Assembly (NCBI GenBank): GCA_964563395.1
Contig: CAZLWK010000004.1
Coordinates: 62,001-126,000, forward strand
DNA: 64,000 nucleotides
Direction of reading: 5' to 3'
DNA from: JBEVOS01 sp964563395
GTDB lineage: Bacteria > Pseudomonadota > Alphaproteobacteria > Caulobacterales > Aquidulcibacteraceae
Shown here: piece after piece, positions 1 through 7,178 of the stretch
Position numbering within the stretch: position 1 is the stretch's first letter
Layout: every line of letters starts with the position of its first letter
The notes under the pieces: model-generated
What the model saw: only the letters and a program-made list of their open reading frames with translations
The model's database searches: none
What the model was told of the DNA's origin: nothing
Made by a program: the position numbers and the translations under genes

Positions 1-2
1 AT

Positions 3-386
3 CATTCGGTGTGGGAAGAGCGCGTGGCGCGCGCGCGCATCGATATCGAGATGACGCGCCTTCTGTGCCTCAAGGCCGCCTATATGATGGACACGGTGGG
101 CAACAAGGTCGCTCGCGCCGAGATCGCCATGATCAAGGTGCAGGCGCCGAACATGGCGCTCAAGATCATTGACGACGCCATCCAGGCGTTCGGCGGCGAG
201 GGCGTCACCACCGATCCCGGCCTGGCGCGCATGTACGCCAGCCAACGCACGCTCCGCATCGCCGACGGGCCCGACGAAGTGCACGCCCGCACCATCGCGC
301 GGCTCGAGTTCGGCAAGCATGCGGGCGCGGCGATGAAGGAAGCCGCCGACCGCGAAGCGGCGCTGCACGTGCCCGGCATCCGCTGA
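3..386 (+). CDS. acyl-CoA dehydrogenase, C-terminal fragment
   Basis: This is the last 127 residues of an acyl-CoA dehydrogenase; the window edge removes the N-terminal and beta domains. The visible part is the helical C-terminal domain, with the family signatures IQAFGGEGVTTD and RIADGPDEVH, which form part of the FAD and substrate pocket near the end of the protein. The enzyme would oxidise an acyl-CoA to the enoyl-CoA and pass electrons to ETF. The window also carries an APH-type phosphotransferase of the kind often found beside such dehydrogenases (about 6-7.1 kb) and an ETF-beta-type lysine methyltransferase. The reading frame is open to the edge, so no start can be chosen. Confidence 0.9.
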   Translation, partial: HSVWEERVARARIDIEMTRLLCLKAAYMMDTVGNKVARAEIAMIKVQAPNMALKIIDDAIQAFGGEGVTTDPGLARMYASQRTLRIADGPDEVHARTIARLEFGKHAGAAMKEAADREAALHVPGIR

Positions 387-412
387 GGGGATAGGGCTCG
401 GTAAACTCAGAT

Positions 413-440
413 CCCACCTCGCGCGTATGCGTGAGGTGGG
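413..440. other. strong hairpin between dehydrogenase and small membrane protein
   Basis: Arms CCCACCTC (413-420) and GAGGTGGG (433-440) pair perfectly. An inner CGC/GCG pair separated by a G-T wobble closes a GTAT loop, giving about 12 paired positions. There is no clear T-run on either side, so this is not a convincing intrinsic terminator. It lies just upstream of the next gene's start at 453 and could affect read-through or translation there. Confidence 0.45.
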
Positions 441-452
441 GCGGAGTCTTGC

Positions 453-851
453 ATGATTTCATGGTTGGTTGCGGCGGCGGCGCTTTTGGTGGGCGCGGGG
501 CTTGGCCTCTTGGGTCTGTTGGCGCCGGCGCGCGCGGCGAAGCTGGTGAAACTGCAAGAATCGGACGCCGGCGGCTTCGCCGAGTTTCGCGCCACGTTCG
601 GCGGCGTTTTTTTCGGGCTTCACGCCGTTGGGTTCGCGGGCGTTCTGGCGACGCTCTCGGGCGCCCCCGGCGCGCAGGCCTTCACGCTCGGCGCGCTGGG
701 CTGCCTCGCGGCGGGCTGGATTGGGGCGGCGGCCGGCCGCATCCTCTCCATGGCGGCGGACAAGACCAATACAGGCTTCAATCGGGTTTCGGTGCTGGTG
801 GAGCTGGCGCTGGGCCTTGCCCATCTCGCGCCGTTTCTCGCCCTGACGTAG
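453..851 (+). CDS. small four-helix membrane protein, DUF4345-like
   Basis: A 132-residue, almost wholly hydrophobic protein. Four membrane segments can be read at about residues 3-25, 48-68, 75-97 and 110-130. A conserved-looking FRATFGGVFFGLH stretch sits between segments 1 and 2, as in the DUF4345-type small membrane proteins I recall. No catalytic motif is visible and no function is assigned. It follows the acyl-CoA dehydrogenase after a hairpin and precedes the P450 on the same strand with 58 nt between them, so co-transcription with the P450 is possible. The ATG at 453 has only a weak upstream purine stretch. Confidence 0.6.
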   Translation: MISWLVAAAALLVGAGLGLLGLLAPARAAKLVKLQESDAGGFAEFRATFGGVFFGLHAVGFAGVLATLSGAPGAQAFTLGALGCLAAGWIGAAAGRILSMAADKTNTGFNRVSVLVELALGLAHLAPFLALT

Positions 852-909
852 CGTCGCGCCGTGACGGCGCCGCCGGGCGGCGCTAAGCACGCGGCAAGGG
901 AGATTTCCG

Positions 910-2205
910 ATGGCCGACAGCGCAGGACAATTCGCCTCCATCGACGACGCCGTGGTCGATCCGAACAATTACGCCGACGAGGACGCGATCCACGCCGCCT
1001 ATGCGATCCTGCGCCGCGACGACCCGGTGCGGCTTCTGAGGCCGACCGGCTATCGCCCGTTCTGGGCCATCACCAAGCACGCTGACATTCTCGAGATCGA
1101 GAAGCGCAACGACATCTTCGTCAATCGCTTGCGCACCTATCTCAGCCCGATCACGGCCGAGGAATGGATGAAGAGCGTGAGCGGGGACACGCACCTTTTC
1201 CGCACCTTGGTCGATCTCGACGACCCTCAGCACATGAAGCTGCGCGCGCTGACGCAAGGCTGGTTCATGCCGCCAAACCTCAAGAAGCTTGAGGCGCGCA
1301 TCCAGACGATCGCCAAGGCCCATGTCGACCGCATGGCCGAGCTCGGCGGCGAATGCGATTTCGTCAAGGAAGTGGCGGTCTGGTATCCGCTGCGCGTGAT
1401 CATGGAGATTCTCGGCGTGCCAGCCGAGGACGAGCCCTTCATGTTGAAGCTGACGCAGGAAATCTTCGGCGCCGCCGATCCGGATGTCGTCGCCGCGAGC
1501 GAGCGCGCCTCGGATCAGCCTGTCGGCTTCAGCGAAGGCCATGCCGTCGATCTGATGAAAACGGCGCAGGAATTGTTCAAATATTTCGGCGCGATCACGG
1601 TCGATCGGCGCGCCAATCCGAAGGACGATGTGGCCTCCGTCATCGCCAATGGCATAATCGACGGGGCGCCGATCGGCGATTTCGAGGCGATGAGCTATTA
1701 CATCATCGTCGCCACCGCGGGCCACGACACCACCTCATCGACCGTCGCCGGCGGCTTGCGCCAGCTTATCGAGCGGCCAGAGCAAATGGCCAAGCTCAAG
1801 GGCGATCTATCGCTTCTGCCCAATGCGGTGGAGGAGATGGTGCGCTGGGTGACGCCTGTGAAGCATTTCATGCGCACGGCGATGGAGGATTACGAAATCC
1901 GTGGCCGCACCATCAAGGCGGGCGATGGGCTCACGCTCTTCTATTGGAGCGGCAATCGCGACGAAGAGGTGTTCGAGGCGCCGTTCGAGTTCCGCGTCGA
2001 TCGCCAGGTGCAAAAGCAGGTCGCGTTCGGGCACGGCGTGCATCTGTGCCTCGGCATGCATCTGGCGCGCATGGAGATGCGAATCCTGTTTCAGGAATTG
2101 CTGCCGCGCCTCAAATCGATCGAGCTGGCGGGCACGCCCCGCAACACGCGCGCAAATTTCGTCTCCGGGCTCAAATCCTTGCCGGTGCGTTACCAGATGG
2201 CGTGA
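910..2205 (+). CDS. cytochrome P450
   Basis: A 431-residue soluble bacterial class I P450, of usual length (about 400-430). The I-helix oxygen-activation motif AGHDTT is at residues 270-275, the K-helix ExxR at about 309-312, and the haem-binding loop FGHGVHLCLG has the thiolate Cys380. There is no fused reductase or membrane anchor, so an external ferredoxin and ferredoxin reductase are needed; neither is encoded nearby. AGGGAG lies 9 nt before the ATG. Substrate cannot be read from sequence. The adjoining acyl-CoA dehydrogenase and downstream glutathione S-transferase suggest lipid, terpene or xenobiotic catabolism, but that is inference. Confidence 0.95.
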   Translation: MADSAGQFASIDDAVVDPNNYADEDAIHAAYAILRRDDPVRLLRPTGYRPFWAITKHADILEIEKRNDIFVNRLRTYLSPITAEEWMKSVSGDTHLFRTLVDLDDPQHMKLRALTQGWFMPPNLKKLEARIQTIAKAHVDRMAELGGECDFVKEVAVWYPLRVIMEILGVPAEDEPFMLKLTQEIFGAADPDVVAASERASDQPVGFSEGHAVDLMKTAQELFKYFGAITVDRRANPKDDVASVIANGIIDGAPIGDFEAMSYYIIVATAGHDTTSSTVAGGLRQLIERPEQMAKLKGDLSLLPNAVEEMVRWVTPVKHFMRTAMEDYEIRGRTIKAGDGLTLFYWSGNRDEEVFEAPFEFRVDRQVQKQVAFGHGVHLCLGMHLARMEMRILFQELLPRLKSIELAGTPRNTRANFVSGLKSLPVRYQMA

Positions 2206-2809
2206 GCCGGCGGCGCTTGGCGGCGAACGCGGCCAAGCGCAGGAGTGCGGCGACGCCAAGCAAAGAGAGCGCTGGAATGGCGAGCCAGGGCTTGGTCTCC
2301 AGGCGGCCAAAATAGGAATAGGCGAAGACGAGCGCGATCATATACCCGCCCGTCGCGTGCAAGAGCGACCACCGACGCGGGCCCAGGATGCGAACGGCCG
2401 CATCGTTCGAGGTGAGCGCCATGAGCGCTACGAAAACATAGACGATGCCGCCGCCAAGGATCGTCGCCAGAGCGGTTGGATCACCGAAAGTCAGCGTCGC
2501 GATGAGCAACGCGCCCAGGTGCACGCCATGAGCGGCGGCGAAGCCCAGGCCAATGGCGCGCCTGCGCCGGCGCAGAACTGCGCGCCAGCCGCCCGGAAAA
2601 AGCCGCGCGAGCGCGCCCGCGCTCCAAGCCAATATGAACCAGAGAAACGCGAAGCGCGCCGTGAAACGCGCGGCCGCCAGCGCGCCGTCCAGCGTCCAGC
2701 CGCCGAACAAGCCATAGCCGAGCGCGGCGGCGAGTGTCGCGCCGAGCGCGCCGGCCGCGGCGATCCGCCATGTCGGGACTTCGAAGGCCGGAGCGAGGGC
2801 GCTTGTCAT
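2171..2809 (-). CDS. ferric-reductase-like transmembrane protein
   Basis: A 212-residue protein with about six hydrophobic segments and histidines in the membrane region (AAHGVHLGALL, LHATGGYMIALVF). This arrangement resembles the haem b-binding ferric-reductase-like/MsrQ transmembrane family. It has no FAD or NAD domain, so it would pass electrons to or from a partner. I chose the ATG at 2809; a longer frame exists but would run through the operator and into the TetR gene. The start codon overlaps the first 13-bp palindrome of the double operator, which implies direct control by the divergent TetR protein. The 3' end overlaps the P450 3' end by 35 nt, convergent. Confidence 0.65.
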   Translation of the reverse strand: MTSALAPAFEVPTWRIAAAGALGATLAAALGYGLFGGWTLDGALAAARFTARFAFLWFILAWSAGALARLFPGGWRAVLRRRRRAIGLGFAAAHGVHLGALLIATLTFGDPTALATILGGGIVYVFVALMALTSNDAAVRILGPRRWSLLHATGGYMIALVFAYSYFGRLETKPWLAIPALSLLGVAALLRLAAFAAKRRRLTPSGNAPARI

Positions 2810-2840
2810 ACCGTCGGTATGATCATCATACTGACGGTAT
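2808..2840. promoter_or_regulatory. double TetR-type operator spanning both divergent start codons
   Basis: Two 13-bp palindromes, ATACCGTCGGTAT (2808-2820) and ATACTGACGGTAT (2828-2840), are separated by 7 nt. Their centres are exactly 20 bp apart, so they lie on the same face of the helix. The whole 33 bp is itself a near-perfect palindrome. The left box overlaps the start codon of the minus-strand gene (2807-2809) and the right box overlaps the TetR start codon (2839-2841). Sites of the ATACCGnCGGTAT type are usual for TetR-family repressors. Confidence 0.8.
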
Positions 2841-3432
2841 GACGTCAAGCGCCAATCGCCAAAAGCTTGTGCGCGCCGCGCGGACGCTGTTCGCCGCGCG
2901 CGGCTATGCGCATGTCAGCGTCGATGAGATCGCGGCGGCGGCTGGGCTGACCAAGGGCGCGGTCTATTATCAATTCGCCGACAAGACTGAACTCTTCAGC
3001 GCCGCGTGCGAGGATGTGCTGCACGATATCGCCGCCGATGTGACGAAAGCGACGATGGGGGAGATCGCGCACGTCGCCGATGAGATCGTCACTGGCGCGG
3101 ATCATTTGTTCGACGCCTATGAGCGGCCCGAGGCGCGTCAATTGCTGCTTATCGATGCGCCCGCCGTGCTGGGGCCGCTCGCCGCCACGGCGCTGCAGCA
3201 AAAGCTCGGCCTCGTCGAACACGCGCTCGGCCACCTTGTCGATGAGGGCTTGCTGGCGAAGGCGATGGCGCCAGCCATGGCGCAATTGCTGACAGGCGCC
3301 TTCATGCAAGGCGTGCTGCAGATCGCCAACGCCGTGGATGAGAAAGCCGAAGGCCGCCGCGTTCGCGCCGCCTTCAAGCGCCTCGCGCAAGGTCTCCTGA
3401 CGACGGCGCCATTGACCAAGCGACGTAAATAG
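2839..3432 (+). CDS. TetR/AcrR family transcriptional regulator
   Basis: A 197-residue repressor. The N-terminal helix-turn-helix spans about residues 5-50, with the typical core TKGAVYYQFADKTELF. The C-terminal ligand-binding domain is all helical and variable, so the inducer is unknown. The start is the ATG at 2839, where the homology begins. A longer frame upstream would add an arginine-rich extension with no family resemblance. No ribosome-binding site can fit between the divergent start codons except inside the operator, so the transcript may be leaderless or start in the neighbouring gene. It is expected to repress itself and the divergent membrane protein. Confidence 0.92.
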   Translation: MTSSANRQKLVRAARTLFAARGYAHVSVDEIAAAAGLTKGAVYYQFADKTELFSAACEDVLHDIAADVTKATMGEIAHVADEIVTGADHLFDAYERPEARQLLLIDAPAVLGPLAATALQQKLGLVEHALGHLVDEGLLAKAMAPAMAQLLTGAFMQGVLQIANAVDEKAEGRRVRAAFKRLAQGLLTTAPLTKRRK

Positions 3433-3505
3433 TCAATCGATCCTTCATCGTTTACAGCGGCGCGCGGGCGCCTTATTGAGCGCGCGTTCTTGAGGAGACC
3501 CGCGA

Positions 3506-4156
3506 ATGCCGATGACGCTCTACAATGGCGACCTTTCGCCCTTCACCGCCCGCGTGCGCATGCAGATTCGCGTCAAGGGGCTCGAGAACGAGATCGCGAT
3601 CACGCCGCGTCCAGAGGGCGACGCCTACAAGGCGCTGAGCCCCACCGGCAAGGTTCCCTGCCTCGATACGGGGTCGAGCTTCCATCTGCCGGAGAGCGAG
3701 ACCATCGCTGAATTCATCGAGGACAGCTTTCCGGAGAAGCCGATGCGCGGCCACACCGCGCTCAGCAAGGCCAAGGTCCGCCTCGTGTCGCGTTATGTCG
3801 ACACCTATCTGATGGCCGGGCTCGGCATTTTGTTCGGCCAAGCCGGCGCCAATCCGCGCGACGCCGCGAAAGTGGCCGAGGGCGTCGCCGGCGTGAAGAA
3901 CGCGATGGCGCTGATAGAAGGCGTGATCGAAGGGCCGCGCTATGCGTTCGAAAACCGCTCGACGCTCGCCGATTGCGCGCTCGTGCCGGCGCTCTTCTTC
4001 TGCAACGTGATCGGCCCGATGGTCGGGCAGGACTTTTACGCCGAGACGCCCAAGCTCAAGACCTATATCGCCAAGATTGTCGCGGAAGACGCGCAAGCCG
4101 GCCGGATCGTGCAGGAAATGGGCGCCGCGCTCGCCGCATTCCAATCAGGGCGTTGA
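3506..4156 (+). CDS. glutathione S-transferase family protein
   Basis: A 216-residue GST. The N-terminal thioredoxin-like domain (residues 1-80) has SPFTARVRM at the glutathione-site helix and the cis-proline segment GKVPCLD, followed by ESETIAEFIED, which binds the gamma-glutamyl group. The C-terminal domain is all alpha. It probably conjugates glutathione to an electrophile or uses it in an isomerisation or reduction; substrate unknown. TGAGGAGACC upstream gives a good ribosome-binding site for the ATG at 3506. It follows the TetR gene on the same strand by 73 nt. Glutathione supply is also represented here by GshA at 38.8 kb. Confidence 0.9.
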   Translation: MPMTLYNGDLSPFTARVRMQIRVKGLENEIAITPRPEGDAYKALSPTGKVPCLDTGSSFHLPESETIAEFIEDSFPEKPMRGHTALSKAKVRLVSRYVDTYLMAGLGILFGQAGANPRDAAKVAEGVAGVKNAMALIEGVIEGPRYAFENRSTLADCALVPALFFCNVIGPMVGQDFYAETPKLKTYIAKIVAEDAQAGRIVQEMGAALAAFQSGR

Positions 4157-4157
4157 G

Positions 4158-4679
4158 TTAGAAATCGTTGATGCTCATGTCCGCGCGCAGCGGCCATGAG
4201 CCGGGCGGCGCGTTACAGGCGCGCGGATCGAACGTCTCGCGCGTGAGGAGCGCCGCATTGGTCGGCGTTTCCTCCACGCGCACCGCCTCCACCTCGTAAG
4301 GCAGGCGCTCGGCCTCCAGGAACGCCGCGCATTTGAGCCAGAAGGCGGCCGCCAGCGCTTCCGTCGTCGGATCGCCCTCGAACACCATGAGCCGGGCGAG
4401 CCGCTCGGGCTCATGGGTGCGGAAGAAGCCGATCAGGGGATCTTCGCGATTGAGCTGAAGCGCATGATCGACGACGCCGTCGATCCAGCCGTGCCAGCGG
4501 CGCTTCACGGCGTCGAAATCGGCCAGCCGATTATCGCCGCCGAACACGAACAGCGCGCGCGGTTTCAGGCGCACGGAGACGAATTCGTTATGTCCATGAG
4601 GGGTGGCGCAGCGCGAAGCGGGATCGGCTAAGAGCCGATGCGCCATCGCAAAGCGCCGCGTGAATTCCAGCGCGGCCAT
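4158..4679 (-). CDS. queD: 6-carboxytetrahydropterin synthase (QueD) family protein
   Basis: A 173-residue member of the 6-pyruvoyl-tetrahydropterin synthase/QueD family. Zinc ligands are at His14 (AMAHRL) and His28/His30 (PHGHNEF); Cys24 in the CATPHGH segment matches the catalytic cysteine position. Asp71-His72 (VVDHAL) and the glutamate in VRVEETP complete the active site. QueD turns dihydroneopterin triphosphate into 6-carboxytetrahydropterin for queuosine/7-deazaguanine synthesis. It is longer than typical QueD (about 120) because of inserts after the metal motif and at the C-terminus, and no other que gene is nearby, so a related pterin role is possible. Its leader carries a hairpin that hides the GAGAGAG ribosome site. 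Confidence 0.75.
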   Translation of the reverse strand: MAALEFTRRFAMAHRLLADPASRCATPHGHNEFVSVRLKPRALFVFGGDNRLADFDAVKRRWHGWIDGVVDHALQLNREDPLIGFFRTHEPERLARLMVFEGDPTTEALAAAFWLKCAAFLEAERLPYEVEAVRVEETPTNAALLTRETFDPRACNAPPGSWPLRADMSINDF

Positions 4680-4683
4680 GTAA

Positions 4684-4740
4684 CTCTCTCAGAGCATTCC
4701 CGCAGCACAGACGGGCGCCGGCGCGTGCTTAAAGAGAGAG
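4684..4740 (-). promoter_or_regulatory. leader hairpin masking the ribosome site of the QueD-like gene
   Basis: On the minus strand, CTCTCTC (4740-4734) can pair with GAGAGAG (4690-4684). An inner AGCA/TGCT pair (4729-4726 with 4696-4693) extends the helix. GAGAGAG is the only Shine-Dalgarno-like sequence, lying 4 nt before the ATG at 4679, so the fold would block initiation. The loop is about 29 nt and GC-rich. I do not recognise a preQ1 riboswitch consensus. Confidence 0.4.
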
Positions 4741-4764
4741 CGGCGCGCTGTCCAATCGGCGACC

Positions 4765-4998
4765 CTATTTGGGTTCGACGCTCTTCCAGACGGGCTTGCC
4801 GAGATAGATGTCCTCTCGGTCGGTCGCGTAGCCGGCGACGGCGCCGCCCACGGCGCCCACGGCCGCGCCCACGGGGCCCAGCACCAATCCCGCGCCGGCC
4901 CCTACAGCCGCGCCGGACACCGCCCGATCGCCGCTCGTGGTGCCGCATCCGGCCAGGGCGATGGCGGCCGCGCCCGCCAAGATAAGCTTTGCATCCAT
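4765..4998 (-). CDS. small glycine-zipper lipoprotein
   Basis: A 77-residue envelope protein. Residues 1-18 form a lipoprotein signal with the lipobox LAGC, so the mature protein would start at Cys18. Residues 28-58 are a glycine-zipper segment (alternating G/A with spaced glycines) of the kind found in small outer-membrane lipoproteins. The tail is polar and ends in WKSVEPK. The reverse complement of gagacgctcctac gives a GTAGGAG ribosome site before the ATG. It sits between the QueD-like gene and CorA with short gaps; no functional link is apparent. Function unknown. Confidence 0.8.
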   Translation of the reverse strand: MDAKLILAGAAAIALAGCGTTSGDRAVSGAAVGAGAGLVLGPVGAAVGAVGGAVAGYATDREDIYLGKPVWKSVEPK

Positions 4999-5066
4999 GA
5001 GACGCTCCTACATTGATTCTGCGTCATTTTCCGGGGGAATTGAGTCAGGATTTGGGTGAGGCGGGC

Positions 5067-6023
5067 TCAGAACCAATTGCGCCATTTCGCCAGGGCGAAC
5101 AGCGCGGCGGGCGCGGCCAGCATCAGCGCGAAGCCGACCCATGGCCCCCAAGGGGCGGCGAACCAGCTCATGTGCTCGAAATTCATCCCGAAAATCGATG
5201 CGATGAGGGTCGGCGGCACGAAGGCGATGGTGGCGACCGAGAGCGCCTTTAGGATTTCGCTCTGATTGGCGTTGGCGAGGCCGACAGCGGCGTCGAGTAG
5301 GAAGACGAGGCGATTTTGCAGCGCGGTCGCGGCGCGTTCCAACTCGCGCAGATCGCGCCGGTTCTCCTCCAGGGCGGCGGTGTTGAGGCCATGAGCGGCG
5401 CCTTTGGCGGCGGCGTAGGTGACGAGCTGCGCCATCCCGGCGATGGAATCGCTTGCTTGGGCTGTCAGCGTGCCGATGCGGCCCAAGGCGCGCATCGAGG
5501 CGCGCAAATTGGCGGTCGCGCCCACCTCGGCGAACACGTCGGCTGAAAGCGTGTTCGCTTCACGAGTGGCTTCGGAGATGCGGTCGGCGATGCGCTCCAC
5601 GATGCTGGCGATCAGCGCCACGAACACATCGGCGCCGGTTTCGGCGCATTGCACGCGCGCGGCCGCGCGCCCTTCGCCGATATCGAACGCGCGCGGGCTG
5701 ATTTCGCGCACCGTGACCAGCTTGCCGGCGACCAGCACGAACATGACCGCGTCCGTCACGAACGGGCCCTCGTCGCGCCGCCCGAGCAAGGTCGCGGTCA
5801 TGACCAGGGCGCCGTTTTCCTCGTAGAAGCGGGCGCTTTCCTCGAAGGCGGCGCGTTCGGCGTGCGTGGGCACGTCGATGCCGAGCGCCAATTCGATGGC
5901 GCTTTCTTCCTGGGCGCTTGGCCGGTCGAGATCGATCCAGATGGCGCGCGGATCGTTGGCCACGATACGCTCGTCCCGCGCGAGCGTCGCATCGGGCGCG
6001 ATGCGGGCGTAGATATTGATCAA
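5067..6023 (-). CDS. corA: CorA-family divalent cation transporter
   Basis: A 318-residue inner-membrane channel protein of the CorA/ZntB family. The long N-terminal cytoplasmic alpha/beta and helical region ends in two C-terminal membrane helices. The signature GMN (residues 279-281, in IFGMNFEHM) closes the first helix and is the cation selectivity loop. Magnesium is the usual substrate; cobalt or zinc export (ZntB) cannot be excluded. I set the start at a TTG (6023) that overlaps the stop codon of the upstream phosphotransferase as TTGA. This implies translational coupling. A further upstream start would lie inside that gene and gives an arginine-rich nonsense extension. Confidence 0.85.
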   Translation of the reverse strand: MINIYARIAPDATLARDERIVANDPRAIWIDLDRPSAQEESAIELALGIDVPTHAERAAFEESARFYEENGALVMTATLLGRRDEGPFVTDAVMFVLVAGKLVTVREISPRAFDIGEGRAAARVQCAETGADVFVALIASIVERIADRISEATREANTLSADVFAEVGATANLRASMRALGRIGTLTAQASDSIAGMAQLVTYAAAKGAAHGLNTAALEENRRDLRELERAATALQNRLVFLLDAAVGLANANQSEILKALSVATIAFVPPTLIASIFGMNFEHMSWFAAPWGPWVGFALMLAAPAALFALAKWRNWF

Positions 6024-7105
6024 GCCGCCATGCCGGCTTTTTGCGCGAAGGCGTAGGCGCCTTGCGCCAGCGGCGCCACGCGCGCGGCGTGGGCGTCGGC
6101 GTTGGCGTGGCTTGCCGTGCCGTCCCGCACCCGCCCGACAATGCCCTGAAGAATTCCCGCGAGGCGGAACATGTTGTAGGCGAAATACCAATCGAGATCG
6201 GGCAGGCCCGCGCGTCCGGTCTTTTCGCAATAGCGCGCGACATATTCCTCAAGGGTGGGAATGCCCATCTCCTTGAGCGGCATGGAGGAGAGGGCGGCGC
6301 GTTCGCCCGAAGGCATCACCCAATTCATCAGATGATAGGTGAAATCGCCCAAGGGATCGCCGAGCGTCGACAATTCCCAATCGATCACCGCCAGCACGCG
6401 CGGCTCGGTCGGGTGCAGGATCATGTTGTCGAGGCGATAATCGCCATGAACGATCGATGTGGTTTCGCCTGCGGGGATCGATTTCGGCAGCCAATCGATC
6501 AGCTTGTCCATTTCCGGAATGCTCTGCGTTTCGGAGAGCTTGTATTGCTTGGTCCAGCGATCGATCTGACGCGCGAAATACGAGCCGGTTTTGCCGAAAT
6601 CCTGAAGGCCGACGGCCTTGTAATCGACATTGTGCAGCGCCGCGAGCGTATCGATCTTGGCGTCATAGATGGCGCGGCGTTCTTGCGGCGTAGAATCCGG
6701 CAGCGTGCCGTCCCAGAGGATGCGGCCCTCTACATTGTCCATCACGTAGAAGATCGTGCCGACCACGCTTTCGTCCATGCACAGCGCATAGGGACGCGCG
6801 ACCGGAAAGCCGATCGGGTGGAGCGCGGAGATCACCTTGAATTCGCGATCCACGGCGTGCGCGGAGGGCAGGAGCTTTCCCGGCGGCTTGCGCCGCATGA
6901 CATAGGATTTGGACGGCGTGACGAGGTGGAAGGTCGGGTTGGACTGGCCGCCCTTGAATTTGCGCACTTCGAGCGGCCCGGAAAAGCCCTCCACATGGGC
7001 CTCCATCCAGCGCGCGAGCGCGGCCTCGTCGAAGCGATGACGCTCCTCCACCGGTTCGGTGCCGGTGTTGGAATTGGGGTCGATGGCGGCGTTGAGGTCG
7101 GCCAC
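6020..7105 (-). CDS. APH-fold phosphotransferase family protein
   Basis: A 361-residue kinase-like protein of the aminoglycoside-phosphotransferase fold, close to the group that accompanies acyl-CoA dehydrogenases (the ACAD10/11-type kinase domain). The catalytic loop HGDYRLDN is at residues 220-227 and the metal-binding IDWE at 241-244; RKFKGGQSNPTFHL near residue 48 is the glycine-rich nucleotide loop. Likely substrates are hydroxyacyl-CoAs or other small hydroxylated molecules, not drugs. The start is the GTG at 7105, 7 nt after GGAGG; an ATG at 7132 is the alternative. The stop overlaps the CorA start. Confidence 0.85.
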   Translation of the reverse strand: MADLNAAIDPNSNTGTEPVEERHRFDEAALARWMEAHVEGFSGPLEVRKFKGGQSNPTFHLVTPSKSYVMRRKPPGKLLPSAHAVDREFKVISALHPIGFPVARPYALCMDESVVGTIFYVMDNVEGRILWDGTLPDSTPQERRAIYDAKIDTLAALHNVDYKAVGLQDFGKTGSYFARQIDRWTKQYKLSETQSIPEMDKLIDWLPKSIPAGETTSIVHGDYRLDNMILHPTEPRVLAVIDWELSTLGDPLGDFTYHLMNWVMPSGERAALSSMPLKEMGIPTLEEYVARYCEKTGRAGLPDLDWYFAYNMFRLAGILQGIVGRVRDGTASHANADAHAARVAPLAQGAYAFAQKAGMAA

Positions 7106-7178
7106 GTGTGTTCCTCCACTTTGCCCGTTCATGGCGCCACACGCCGCGGCAGGGCAAGGGGGCGGTCGGCCCGCGCTC

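Noticed and set aside
867..883. GC-rich hairpin before the P450 gene as a terminator
   Set aside because: Arms GCGCCGC/GCGGCGC with a 3-nt loop but no T-run; too common in such GC-rich sequence.
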